64,000 nt of DNA, taken from Ovis canadensis (taxonomy: Eukaryota > Chordata > Mammalia > Artiodactyla > Bovidae). The notes beneath the pieces were generated by a model. It saw nothing but the letters and a program-made list of their open reading frames with translations. It was not told the origin of the DNA and searched no databases. The translations under genes were made by a program, and so were the position numbers. Of this stretch, positions 21,236 to 32,897 are shown in pieces (the first letter of the stretch is position 1; each line of letters starts with the position of its first letter). The stretch is from positions 38,227,001-38,291,000 of the forward strand of contig NC_091262.1 in assembly GCF_042477335.2 (NCBI RefSeq), written 5' to 3'.

Positions 21236-23254
21236 CATTCCATAATCACACAGCGACAAATGAGTCTTGATATTTGGACCCCTGGCTTAGGAATCTCAAC
21301 TGGTCTGCTCGCTGATGGGCCTGGCCGCGCGCTCAGGCCAGCTCTGCGTGTGAAACCAGGTTAAAAGCCCGCTGCCCCAGGGCCCCAGTGAAGAAGTCTA
21401 GCTTCCTCACTCTTCCGAGTACTGAAAACGGGATGACGACCTAGGGCTTTTGGTGACAGAGTGTGCGGCTCTAAAGCACAAGTTCCAGCTTTCTTCCATG
21501 TTTAGCTTAGGTTTTGTGAGTGCATTGCTGTTTACCCCATGAACTCATGTTTACAACACTCTGCTTTGTAACTGCGCTTGTATTTTCACTTTTTTTTGGT
21601 TACCACCCGTTTCATGTTAGCTGCATTGTTAGTCGGCATATAATTAAATTAACTGTGAATCATTTAGCGGCATGTGAAGTGGTAACTAGTCCATTTTGTG
21701 GTCTTTGGAGACACTTTTTATAATTTGCTTCGTTGGCTAATTAGTTGATATTTAAAATTCTGTGACGATTTCTGTGTAGTTTCACGATTGATTTCTTTCC
21801 GAGTGTTTGTAAAAGAACAGTTCTGTATATTTTGTCCTGCTGTTGGAGTTCTCTGACGGTGTGTCTGCTTTCATCAGTGGTTTTGATTTCCTGGCTCATC
21901 CTGTTGTCTGCTCAGTGGTTGTCAATCCAGACCCCAGCTTCCCACCACTGCCCCGCCTCGCCCCCGAGGCTGCAGCTGACCCATCCATCTCCCCTTCCCC
22001 GTCCTCCCACCTGCTCTGGTCATGGCAGTGCTGTGGTCCACAGCAGGTGTCCCCTTAGTCGGGTTTGTGCTTTGTCTTCATGTCTCATCAAATGGTGTTT
22101 TCCCCCATAGCAGTAAGTTTGAATTAGCATAGCACTATGCAGTTACAAGCGTAATGCAGATGGATCCTAAACTGCATATCATGTGTCATTCATAAATGAG
22201 ATTATCCTTACCTAAAGAAATGATCTTCTTCAGTGTAGAATTAATGGACTTTTGACACAATATCCTTTCTGTGTTGGTGCTTGTTTTTAAGACTATAAAT
22301 CTCATCACCTTTTGCACAGTTAATGTCTCTGCTAGACTCTTTAAAAAGCATCTTCTATGGTTAATAAAATGTAAAGACTGCACCTGCTATTATGCTAGCT
22401 TTCTTTCTTACATATTTTCACAGGGAACCTGCTTTAATACATTCATTTTGAGAACTTTTAAATCAAATTCTAGGTAAGAATTTTGTGTTAATGTCCAATA
22501 GATGGTTCGATTTGTTCAGTGTTCAAATAGGTATTATGGTAACTTCCTCATCAGTTAAATTACTATTTTAAAGTATAACATGTTTTCTATGAAGAGAAAC
22601 TAACTTATAGAGAAATTTGGCTGAGAATAGGCAACTGTTAAGGGCCTTTATTGTACAGAATGCTGTGCTTTAATAGATCATGATGTTGTAATAGAATTGT
22701 ATCTTCCTGAGTAATAATTTATAGTGTTTCTCTAGTAAATCTTGAATAGCTTATTTAATTTCTGTGGTCCAAAGAAATGTTCTGTTTCCAGTTACATGTT
22801 CTCTAAATGTTCATCTCACTTATATGTTTGCCATCATTTTTGCTATACTGTGTTTGTCTATACTGATTCTTGAATTTTTAGCTTCAAAGTCGCAAGAAAT
22901 CTGGTTTCTCTTCATTTCTTTGCATGCATCTATCAGCCTAGTGATTTAAGGAAGTGTTGTCGAAAGGTAAACTATTTAGTAATTTAGCATGCCTCTGTTT
23001 CTCTGTGAAGTATTAGAGAGTCCTTATCATTTTACATGAATGAACACTGTGTGGTTATGTACTGGTGAATAATTGACATTTTAATAGAAGTAATGAAACT
23101 CACCCACCACTGGGTGCTGATGGTTCTGTTGGAAATAGGTCATTTGTTGGGACAATTGTAACAGTTTGCCGGTCTCCCACTTGTTTGCCTTCTAATCATC
23201 TCATGCTTATTTATAATAGACACAGTATTATTTACTATTTTAAAATTTTTCTTT

Positions 23255-23378
23255 ACTTATTTTTTTGGCCATGGTGCACAGCTTATGGGATCTTAATTCC
23301 CCAACCAGGGATCAGACCAGTGTCCTGGCAGTGAAAGTGCCAAGTCCTAACGTCTGGACCACCGTGGAATTTCCGCTT
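23255..23378 (-). mobile_element. tRNA-Glu-type SINE (CHR-like)
   Basis: Antisense SINE with cccaaccagggatcagacc B-box region. Confidence 0.78.
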
Positions 23379-24714
23379 AGAGTTTTTTTTTAAACAAATG
23401 ACTGAATCAGAGCCATAGAAGTTAGATTTGGGGGAAGCCAATTTAATGACGGTGGGTAGCAGTGTGCAGGAGACTCTGTGTGCCAGGCACCGTGTCGAGT
23501 GCTTTCCGAGTCTGTCATCTAATCCCGCAGACGCCAGGTGAGGTCCAGGCTGTTGTTATCCCTATTCAGCAGACAGGGACACTGAGGCTTAGAGAGGTCG
23601 AGCACCGTGCTCAGGCTCCCACACCCAGCAGTGTGGTTCGGACTGGTCTGATCAGAGCCTGTGGTGCCATCCAGCCCGCTTTGCTCCAGAGGTTCTCGTG
23701 TCCATCACGGCATCCCTGATGGAGGGAGCATCAGGAGGGAGCTCGCTGCTTCTCCCCTTTGGTCACTTGGTTGAGCCCCTGTTGTTGGAGTCCAGTGCCC
23801 CGAGGGCTGGCCTTCCTTGTCCCTCTCCCACTCCCAGCCCGCTGATCGAGCACTCCTGGGGCCTTCCTGCAGGACTCGGGCAGCCGTGCTCCAGTTCAGG
23901 CAGCTCAGTGCCCGTGAGCCCTTCTGCTGGGCACAGGAGAGCAGCGGCATCACCCTGGGGTTGGTGCCCTGGGTGTGCCGCTCGCCCGCTCTGTGGCCTG
24001 CTTTGCCCTCCTGGTAAGTGAGGACACGGCACTGCCCATCCTAGTCATGTGGGCACCAGTGGGGCGGCTCCCATCCTGGGGGAGGGCGGCCAGGCTGTGG
24101 ACCCAGAGCCTTCCTTAGGAGGAGGCCCGGGGGAAGGGGCTGGCCGTGGCCCCTGACTCTAAGGCAGGTGTTTGTCTCCACTGAGTCCATAGTCAACCCA
24201 GGTGTGTCACTTCCCTGCTCTGTTCTTTGTTGTTTTCTGAATTTTATAAGTGCTTATTTTCACTTGAATTTGAGATTGATCCCCGTTCAGTTCCATGTGG
24301 ATAATTTCTAGCCTTTGTAGCCTTTTGTTGTCTGAGGTTTCTTGGTAGAGGTCAGGGGAGGGTGCCCAGTTTATCCAGCTGCTGTTAAATGAGTTCAGCT
24401 GTATTTTGCACTAAGTCACTTTGTTGTCACCAAGCTCCTGTGGGGCTGCACGGGACCAGTGTTCTTTACAGAATCCCATTAAAAAAGGACTGGTTAGTTG
24501 GTTAAAACAACACGCTCATTGTTTATAAAAATACTTGCCATGCATGTTTCCTCAAAGCTGCCCTGCTTAACCACACACCCAAATGTATAAGTGAGACCTG
24601 TCTGGACCCTGAGGGGTTCATCTGTTCCCCACACTGTTGCCACCAGTGTCTTTCCTATCTTCAGACCCAGGACTAGCGGAAGAGCTGGGAGTCCAGGCGA
24701 GATCATCTTTTTCT

Positions 24715-24890
24715 TTTCTTTAGTTTATTTTTTAATGGAAGGAAAATTGGTTTACAGAATTTTGTTCTTTTCTGTCAAACCTCAACATGAACCATCCATA
24801 GGTACACGTACATCCCTTCCCTTTCGAACCTCCCTCCCATCTCCCTCCCCAGCCCACCCCTCTAGGTTGATACAAGATTATTTCTTAGTG
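24715..24890 (-). mobile_element. Bovine L1 3'-end fragment
   Basis: Antisense L1 3' UTR (tggtttacagaattttgttc, then the pyrimidine-rich tcgaacctccctcccatctc). Confidence 0.75.
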
Positions 24891-25579
24891 AAGACCTAGG
24901 AGAGCTTTATGTAAACCCCAGGGAACAAATGACACTCAAACTGGATGTAAGCACTTCAGTGTGTAGCCCCCGGTCTGTATGTTACTGAGAAATACAAGCC
25001 AGACACATGGTGTTCGCATGGAGGGCTTAGGTACCTTTTCTGTGTTTGACTTGTTGTCATGGGTTCAGTAACCTGCATCATCACTACAAATGATCTTGGG
25101 TGGTGGTACAAGCTGTTTCCTTTTCTCCTTCAAATAGAAAGGTCTGGACGGCTTTGCTGAGAGGTTTCTTACTCTCACTAGTGGTGCCTCCGAGCAGCAT
25201 CTGACGATGAGCACAGTCCTTTCATCAGGGCAGTTCATGCGATGCTGTGTTCTCGGTGCTGGCGTGGCTCTGCTGTCCTGCCTGGCAGGGCCATCTGGTC
25301 GCTGGATTTCAGGGAGTGCAGAGCCCGGCTGCAGGGAGGCTCCCGTCCGGGGTCTCTGCACTCAGTGGGGTGCTCTCGCTGCTCCACGGCCCGGCTTCTC
25401 ATGAACAAACAGTCCTTTAAGATGGCATTAAGTTGGAACAAGGCTTTTTTTTGTATTTGGCGGATAGCATAGCTAATATATTTTCAAGTAAGTTTCTGGT
25501 TATAATGTAAAGCCTGTGTGATAACCTTTTTCGACACAGTCTATTGTTAGCCAATTTTACACTTACCTCACTCCCTCAG

Positions 25580-25722
25580 CTGCCAGCTATACAGGAAGAG
25601 GTAGAAGATGACACCATCAAATGTGAAACCTCGACCTCCGCCTCGCTGCGGTCCTTTCGGCTGGCCTGGCTCACGGGCTCACTGCGCACAGCCAGCGATG
25701 AGGACATCAGGGACGCCCACAA
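25580..25722 (+). CDS. PPFIA1-like: Liprin-alpha-1-like exon 15
   Basis: The acceptor ctccctcag precedes 25580 and the donor gtaagg follows 25722. LPAIQEEVEDDTIKCETSTS to ASDEDIRDAHN aligns with PPFIA1 LPPSREEVRDDKTTIKCETS to VSHEDIRDIRN, with one Thr/Lys codon deleted in frame. The exon ends in phase 2 and its last codon is completed by the T that opens exon 16, giving Asn as in the parent. Confidence 0.85.
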
Positions 25723-26573
25723 GTAAGGGGCCTGCTCGCCTCGTCGTCAGTTTCAGGAGCCCTGTGCCTCTTGTCTTGAAAGAGTTGCAAGGATGGTTGT
25801 AAAGGAATCCCACTGGATTCGGTGCCTGTGTTTAGTGGTGAACTTCAGGTGCTGGGGGAGAAGAGCTCAGTGACCTCAGTGATTTTAGAAAACATCTGTC
25901 TCTACGTGTTCACTCCTGTGGGAGGTCTCTTCCGGCTCTTGCTAGAGGTCTGCCAGGCCTGGGGCGAGTTCCTGATGGTTACGGCTCCATGCCTCTCGGC
26001 TTTGCTCTTGAGGGTCCCTCCCTCTTCCCCAGGGGTCCCCTCTCAGGAGACTGTCTGTCCCCTCCTGTGACTGACACTGTTCTCATTCAGACCCCCACCT
26101 GCTGAGCTCCCGTCGTGAGCCAGGCAGCACTCGATGGAGGGCACATGTGGTCACCTGCCCAGCAGCCCTGCACAGTGACCATCACTCTCCTGCCACGGCC
26201 GAGGACGGTCACCCTGCAGGAGGCGGGGGGAACTGCCCAGAACTGGGGAGCTCGCCTTCTCTGGGAGCGTCGTCACCTGCCCAGCAGAGACCCTGAGGGA
26301 GGGTCAGGGCGCCCTCTGCACCAGCTCGTCTGGAGTGAAGACCTCCCTCCTTGGGGGAGGGCTCCAGTCAGAGAATCTCAGCTTCCTGGGCCATTGGTTG
26401 TGGCCGGAAGCCTGCATTGCTCGTGTGGAGTGTGGGTGGTGAAGGAGACTCCACTGTCTGCTGCGAGGTTGAGGCGTGGGTGTTGCTGGGTGGCCGGTTC
26501 TATCAGTAGGTCTTATGGAGGGGTGTGTGTTTGCACAAGGGTGCCTGTTAAAGGTCCATTTCTCTCCCTGAAG

Positions 26574-26734
26574 TGCGACAGGCTCTCAGGACGGTCCCGG
26601 GGGCAACCCCAGCAACAGCAACAGCAGCCAGAAAGCCCCAAAGAAGCAGGGCATCAAGTCTTCCATCGGTCGTTGGTTTGGCAAGAAGGAAAAGGGCCGG
26701 CCTGGACACACCAGCAAGGAGGCGTTAGGACCAG
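26574..26734 (+). CDS. PPFIA1-like: Liprin-alpha-1-like exon 16 (last recognised exon)
   Basis: The acceptor ccctgaag precedes 26574 and the donor gtgggt follows 26734. ATGSQDGPGGNPSNSNSSQ, KAPKKQGIKSSIGRWFGKKE and KGRPGHTSKEALGP match the PPFIA1 basic linker before the SAM domains. Four codons (DSLH) are absent in frame. The exon ends in phase 1 as in the parent. No further liprin exon follows, so a transcript would need a new 3' end or read-through; read-through stays open to a TGA near 26896. Confidence 0.87.
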
Positions 26735-27660
26735 GTGGGTGCTTCACCGTTCAGAGGGAGGAGGGTCTGCATGTATGTCCCTTCTGTGTCTCCCCCGCTG
26801 TCCCCATGAGGCTCCTGTCACTCATGCTAGGTGTCCTTCTGGGAGGAGTGGAGGAGGCGTCTGTCTTCTCTAGGGTCCGAGATGATCAGATCAGTTGATG
26901 AGTGGATGGGTGGACGGGTGGATGAACAGATGGCTGGCTGGATGGGTGGATGAACGGAGCATGGAATGAGTAAAGCAGATGCTTACTCCGATGAGAAACG
27001 TATTCTACGAAACGGATTGAGTAGGAGCCGGGCAATGACTGTTTCCTCCAGAACAGTGACAAGTGTTTGGAAACGGCCTAAGTGCTCATCAGAGAGGAGT
27101 GAGGTACGATCTGTGGGCACCCCACAAGGAACAGCATCCCCTCCTTCCTGCCACTTTCCCCAACCCAGGAGCTCATGAGGGGTTCTGCCCATGCCCCCCA
27201 CCCCAGCCCACAGCCACGCAGGTCCTCCTGGGGTTTCCTCATCACACAGTGTTATCATCAGGCCCCCGTCTCTCTCGGCTTCATCTCCTTAAGGACAGGG
27301 TATGTCCCTGCCTCTTCAGCCAGATATTTGTTGAGTGTCTTCTTTTTGCTGGGTGTGGGATTTACAGGGTGAGTAAAACAATGTGGTCTGGAGCACAGTG
27401 AAGGGAGAAGAGAGAAAAAGGAGCAGATTATTCAGTGCTATCCCTCTTGTTAGTAAATACAACACTGAGCTGGATGGTGCATTGATTGTATACCAGATGC
27501 TGTGTGTGCCCCTTACCAAGCAGGTGCTGCCACCTCCCGATTTACAGGGGAGGAGACAGTGATGGTCGCGCGGTGAGGCAGTGGTGAGGGCAGGTTCACA
27601 TCCACGCAGTGGGACCATGCACTTTGCCGAGCCCCAGCCACCTCTCTGGTGGATGCAGTA
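26735..27660. other. Spacer after the last liprin-like exon
   Basis: A TGGA simple repeat, then unassigned sequence. The PPFIA1 exons that should follow (SAM-domain part) are not seen, so liprin homology ends in or shortly after this interval. Confidence 0.55.
26895..26960. repeat. TGGA-type simple repeat
   Basis: Imperfect gatgggtgga and gatggctgg units just beyond exon 16. Confidence 0.75.
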
Positions 27661-27661
27661 G

Positions 27662-27803
27662 GAATGAGATGGTTCTATGGCATCACTGATTCGATGGACA
27701 TGAGTTTGAGCAAACTCCAGGAGACAGTGACTTACAGCAAAGCCTGGAGTGCTGCAGTCCACGGAGCAGCAAAGAGCTGGACACAACTGAGTGACTGAAC
27801 TAA
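27662..27803 (+). mobile_element. BovB 3' terminal fragment
   Basis: Sense BovB tail from atgagatggttctatggcat to gagtgactgaac. Confidence 0.85.
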
Positions 27804-27811
27804 AACCTGCG

Positions 27812-28032
27812 TGTGTGCTAAACTGCTTCAGTCGTGTCTGACTCTTTGTGACCCCAGGGACTGTAGCCCAGGAGCTCCTCTGTCCATGGGATTCTCCAGG
27901 CCAGAATACTGGAGTGGGTTGCCATGCCCTTCTCCAGGGCATCTTCTCAGCCCAGGGATCGAACCCACATCTCTCGTTATCTCTTGCAGTGGCAGGCAGG
28001 ATGTTTACCGCTAGCGCCACCTGGAAAGCCCC
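27812..28032 (-). mobile_element. Bov-tA SINE
   Basis: Antisense element with cagtcgtgtctgactctttg and the tRNA-related end near 28030. Confidence 0.9.
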
Positions 28033-28034
28033 AG

Positions 28035-28865
28035 GGAACGCTGACAACTAGGAAATGCAGAAAATAAGGGGGCTGCTCCTAAGTTAAACTAGAAGACCAG
28101 CAAGCACAGGATGAAAAGAGGAAAACACACGAAGAGCAACAACAGTGCCAACAGAAACAAGCCGGGATGTGTTCACCCACAAAGAAAATATCTGTGCCAT
28201 TCGGAGGAGGAGCCCACCAGCCCTTGGAGGGACAGTTGGAACCGGGACAAAAACCGAGGCCATGGTCAGCAGTGCCCACCCACACGGCCTGAGTGGCGTG
28301 GTGTCACTCACCGGCTTCCTGTGTCCCCAGAGCTGCTGGGGGTGACATCTGAGTGCTGAGGCCAGGCAGCGTCCCCAGGTGAGCTAAGGCATCCCTGCTC
28401 TCCTTCCAGTGCTGCTGTGGGGCTCTCTGTGGGCGGCCACCCTCATCGCCTGCTCTGCCACCCGCTGGGGCCCGGCTGTCCCCCTGGGATCCTTTCAGCC
28501 CTTGAGCTTGGGTGTTCCCAGCCCTCTGCCAGCCCGGACTGGGACGCAACTCAGGACTTGGGCTTGAGATATCAAGGAGACCGTGAATCTGGAAGGACAC
28601 AGCCCTGGGGCCCTGGAGTGAGCATGTGAGAAGAGCAGGAGAGCAAAGCCCCCTCCGGGAGGCAGCAGAGCTGGGGAACGTGCCCACACCCACCGCTGCC
28701 TCTGGCACAAGTGCCTCTTCTTTGCCTCTCCTTGGCCTGAAACAGACCCCAGCTGCTGCTGCTCCACAGGTGATTCCTAAAGATGCACATCCTGCAAGAA
28801 CTATTGTCCTGTTGCTCTGGGGCTGCCTAAGTGTGCTCAGGAGCGTCAGACAAGTGGGGCTGCCA
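28035..28865. other. Unassigned GC-rich spacer before the minisatellite
   Basis: Overlapping short frames on both strands; nothing recognised. Confidence 0.5.
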
Positions 28866-29552
28866 CGCCTGATGCTGGAGGAGGTCCTGATGCTGGCCTA
28901 GGGCCTGATGCTGGACTAGGGTCTGATGCTGGACTAGGGCCTGATGCTGGACTAGGGTCTGATGCTGGGGGAAGGTCTGATGCTGGACTAGGGCCTGATG
29001 CTGCAGGAAGGCCTGATGGTGGGGTAGGGCCTGATGCTGGATGAGGGCCTGATGCTGGGGGAGGGCCTGATGCTGGAGGAGGGCCCTGATGCTGGGGGAG
29101 GGCATGATGCTGGGGGAGGGCCTGTTGCTGGGGGAGGGCTTGATGCTGGGTAGGGCTGTTGCTGGGGGAGGGCCTGATGCTGGAGGAGGGCCTTATGCTG
29201 GGGGAGGCCCTGATGCTGGGGGCAGAACATCTGATGCTGGACTAGGGTCTGATGCTGGGGGAATGTCTGATGCTAAACTAGGGCCTGATGCTGGAGGAAG
29301 GCCTGATGCTGGGTAGGGCCTGTTGTTGGAGGAGGGCCCGGATGCTGGACTAAGGCCTGATGCTGGGGGAGGCCCTGTTGTTGGAGGATGGCCCGGATGC
29401 TGGACTAAGGCCTGATGCTGGGGGAGGGCCTGATACTGGGGGAGGGCCTGATGCTGGGGGAGGGCCTTATGCTGGGGGAGGTCCTGATGCTCGACTAAGG
29501 CCTGATGCTGGGGGTTAAACATCTGATGCTGGTGGGAAGGTCTGATGGTGGT
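28866..29552. repeat. 18-bp minisatellite (about 38 units)
   Basis: Tandem units of the form ggcctgatgctgggggag or ggcctgatgctggactag, with few length changes. Because the period is a multiple of three, several minus-strand frames stay open and would read repeats of QHQAL plus P or V. Those frames have no splice or start signals I would trust. Two higher-order variants (ggactag and gggggag endings) alternate in blocks, and a subarray about 29100-29230 resembles 29330-29520. Confidence 0.95.
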
Positions 29553-29639
29553 GGGCAGCCTGCTCCCAGATGTACACAGAGTTGTAATTATAAATCTCTC
29601 TGAGAAATCTTTGTTTCATACTTCCTGACCACCTTGCTA

Positions 29640-29832
29640 TGTTCTTTTTTTCTGAAGCATAATTGCTGTGCTTTTATTGCTGTGCTATGTGCTTTTATTC
29701 TGAAGCATAAAAGCAAATCGGTTTGCTTTCTGCCGGACAGCAACATGAATTAGCCATAGGTGTACGTGTGTCCCCTCCCTCTGGAATCTCCCTCCCACCT
29801 CCCCCTGCTACATTCTTGTTTCTATGGATATA
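29640..29832 (-). mobile_element. Bovine L1 3'-end fragment
   Basis: Antisense L1 3' UTR-like text (acagcaacatgaattagcca, then cccctccctctggaatctcc). Confidence 0.7.
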
Positions 29833-30239
29833 TGAATAATAAAGACTGTTGACTAAAATAACATGAAAAGCTCCCACACACAAGCGTGCACACGTACACT
29901 CCCTAGTGCATCTTTCGGGTCCACGTCAGGGTTGCCCTCGGCCACCCCGCCCTGGGATCCACAGTGAGCCTCGACACCTGCACTTTGTTCCCACCCTCGG
30001 CCTGCTGCCCACGCCTCAGCAGCAGAGGGGCCCTGTCCCCGCAGGTGCTAAAGTGATGGAGTCCCTTGTCTCCGGAGCCAAGGACATGAATACCAGGTCG
30101 ATCGTCCTTTGGGGACACCTATACTTCCACCTTCTAGCCTTGCCATTGTATCCATCCGTTTCTCTTAACAGAATGTCCGTGTGATGACATGGGCTCCCAT
30201 TACCAGCTCTGGTCTGTTCTCATTGAGAGTACAGCTTAC

Positions 30240-31480
30240 CCTTGGCACTCTTTATTGGCAGTGGGAAATTTTGCTTCAGTACTTTATTGAAAGAAAGCAA
30301 TAAATAATACTGTGATAAAAAATAGTTCAAAAGTAGACTGTACATACTTTGTCACATATTCAGGAAGTTCACAAAACATTAATAGAAAATCAGAATGTTA
30401 ACAATGAATTGTACAAGGAAAGGCAGAACACACATGTAAAGAGACGTGCCATCTGTGTCTGCTGAGAGATCAGCTGCATAATAAGGCACCATGATCTGAA
30501 CGCATCTCTTGCTGGCTGCTTTAATGTGCTGCTGAAAAAGTAAAAGTTATATTTGCTACTTATACTATCCAAAATGGCTATGTCATCAAAATCTAAACAT
30601 GTATGCCTAGGTCCATTCTTTAAACAGGTTTACAAACAGATGTAAAGAGATGATTTACATCAGAAAAATAAGGCCTTTGTCAGAGCTGCACTATGCTGTC
30701 TGTCTGTCGGGGATGTGGCGCCCTCACTGTCCAGCTGGATGGCTCCACAGCGGGTGCAGGGCATCGGGATTGGTCCTCGAAGAGTCTCACCGGAGAGGAG
30801 GGATCTGGGTCCACAGAGACTAGGTTACAGGAGAGATTTTCATAGTCGTCTTCTAGTTATCCTTTCAGCCCAAATTTCATTAGAAGCTCACATTTAACAC
30901 CCAGTGCTTTTAAATCGCTTCACGCTGCAGACGAAAAGCATTTCTTCCCAGAAACAAAGTACAGTTTAGGTCAGTCGTTAAAATACAACAATTGGTTGAA
31001 ATTAAGTTCGCTCATTTCAGAGTGATTGTTGGAGAGCTTGGTTACATTCGGGAAGGATAATGCACACCATGTCATGATGATTTTACAATCGCAGTAAAAC
31101 CCCTTCTCTCATGGCTTAACATTTAAAAATTAAACAAGAATAATGACAATAAATGCACCATTTGCAAAAGCCCTATATTTGTTCGTAGGATTTATACAGA
31201 CAAGTATTACAGTACAATCATTTGAAAGACTAAAATCAGGTATCAGAACATGAACTGATCTGAAAGGATATTCATAGCCTGGATATACAAGAAAAAGGAA
31301 GTATATAAATGAAGTCATAAGTTTACATAAATATAAGGAACATTTTTTTTCTCTGGTATTCATGAATTTTTCACTAATTAAAAACTCTGTGTAAAATATC
31401 TTATGGTCCAGATAACAAGTATTGACAGATTAAAGATTGCATCAAGTTCAAAATGTAGCCTTTGTCGTATTCTGGACGCT
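30240..31480 (-). other. Minus-strand 3' UTR-like segment
   Basis: AT-rich, repeat-poor sequence. On the minus strand it runs toward two AATAAA polyadenylation signals, around 30250 and 30285. No coding frame or poly(A) tract is attached. It could be a gene's 3' UTR, a fragment of one, or chance. Confidence 0.3.
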
Positions 31481-31739
31481 GTATAATCACCTACAGAAGT
31501 AGTGCGGGTAAACTGGAAACAAACACATAGACGAGTCAGTCCTGGGACAGCAGCTGGTGCCCGAGCCCCTCCTCTCCAGACACCCCACCCCTCCCCATTC
31601 TGGGCTCCAGCTGCTTTGAGAATTCAGAGAAACGTGAAGGACCAAGCAGATCAAGGAGAGAACTCTGTGGCTGGCTTTATTCTGACATATAGCTAAAAGC
31701 TGCTGGTAAAAAAACTGAAAACCCAATCCAGCTTTCTAG

Positions 31740-32145
31740 CTGAGATGTGAACAGGACAGAGCAGACAGCCTCCTGCTCTCAGAGTGGCTCGAGCAGGCTG
31801 GGCTCCCAGGCTGGACCCACCAGAGGACCGCCCAGAGCAGCTCCTGCAAGGGAGGGTGGCCCCTCAGTGGTGGCTGACCCCCAGATGCCAGGGCACTTCT
31901 GTGTTAAACACTGGCCTCTGAATGAAGAGGCCCAGGGCAGGGCAGCCCTGTGACCCGTGATGCTCTGGGCCCTGTTCCCTCCGAGAACGTGCACGCAGGG
32001 CATGGCCAGCAGCACTGCTGCTGTGGGAGGGACACCTGTGTGCACGAACGTGAGGGAGACCGGGCCATGTTTTACAGGATAGGTAAGGGCACGTATTTGT
32101 GGAAATTACCCTAAAACTTGGTGTTTTAAAACTACAGCCTTATTC
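31740..32145. other. Unassigned spacer
   Basis: Nothing recognised. Short frames on both strands are unsupported. Confidence 0.5.
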
Positions 32146-32660
32146 TTCTTGTTCAGTCACTCAGACATGTCTGACTCTTTGTGACCCCATGGACGGCAGC
32201 ATGCCAGACCTCCCTGTCCTTCACCCTCTCTCAGAGTTTGCTCTAACTCATGTCCACTGAGTCGGTGATGCCATCCAACCATCTCATCCTGTCGACCACT
32301 TCTTTTCATGCCTTCAATCTTTCAAGCATCAGAGTCTTTTCAAGTGAGTCGGCTCTTCCCATCAGGTGGCCCAAGTATTGGAGCTTCAGCTTCAGCATCA
32401 GTCCTTCCAATGAATACTCAGGGTTGATTTGCTTCAAGATTGACTGGTTTGATCTCCTTGCTATCCAAGGGACTCTCATGAGCCTTCTCCAGCACCACAG
32501 TTAAACAAAGCATCAGTTCCTCGGTGCTCAGCCTTCTTTATGGTCCTGCTTTCACATCCGTACTTGACTACTGGAAATACTATAGCGCTGACCAGACGGA
32601 TCTTTGTCAGCAAAGTGATGTCTCTGTTTCTAATACGGCATCTAGGTTTGTCACAGCCTT
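32146..32660 (-). mobile_element. BovB 3' fragment
   Basis: Antisense BovB tail and RT C-terminal remnant, starting at the gttcagtcactcagacatgt terminus. Confidence 0.9.
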
Positions 32661-32897
32661 TATTACATCGCCATTTCTAATGGTTCAGTGTAGTTTGGTT
32701 CTCTGATACTGAGTCTCACCAGATTGGGGCTGTGGTCCCTTCAGGCCTGAATGGAAAGGACGTGCTTCCAAGCGTACACATGAGGTGGGGGCTGGATTCA
32801 GTTCTTGGGGGCAGTTGGCAGGAGGCTGGCCTTTGTCCTTGTGATGTGGGCCTCTCCGTGTATTGTTTATTGTGATGAGGGCCTCTCCATTTATTGT

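Larger units (their letters stand above)
21240..25579. other. Intron between exons 14 and 15
   Basis: Mostly unassigned. It contains a CHR-like SINE at 23255-23378 (minus) and an L1 3' end at 24715-24890 (minus). The segment 23460-24190 is GC-rich with overlapping chance frames. Confidence 0.6.
3517..26734 (+). other. PPFIA1-like: Liprin-alpha-1-like locus, coiled-coil half only
   Basis: The span covers a candidate first exon and at least thirteen exons in PPFIA1 order on the + strand. Liprin-alpha proteins are presynaptic and focal-adhesion scaffolds with an N-terminal coiled coil and three C-terminal SAM domains. Only the coiled-coil and linker part is seen here, from the ELN.CREQLL segment to the KAPKK..IKSSIGR.FGKKEKGRPG segment. 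No SAM-domain exon was found downstream. The PPFIA1 exons beginning AEERHGN and DQLVLN were not found either. Reading frame is kept across about 1.8 kb of exon sequence, with phase 0, 2 and 1 junctions agreeing. Exon 4 carries a SINE and exon 5 lacks splice sites. It is either an expressed, fast-evolving truncated paralogue or a pseudogene whose frame has survived; sequence alone cannot decide. Confidence 0.85.

Noticed and set aside
26115-26873. 252-codon frame over exon 16
   Set aside because: It is in a different frame from the liprin-like exon it overlaps (QQQQQQP instead of NPSNSNSS) and is a shadow.
28827-29522. Minus-strand QHQAL-repeat proteins
   Set aside because: Open only because the minisatellite period is a multiple of three; start codons and context are not convincing.
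28866-29552. CRISPR-like array
   Set aside because: The units are contiguous 18-mers without unique spacers and the genome is mammalian.
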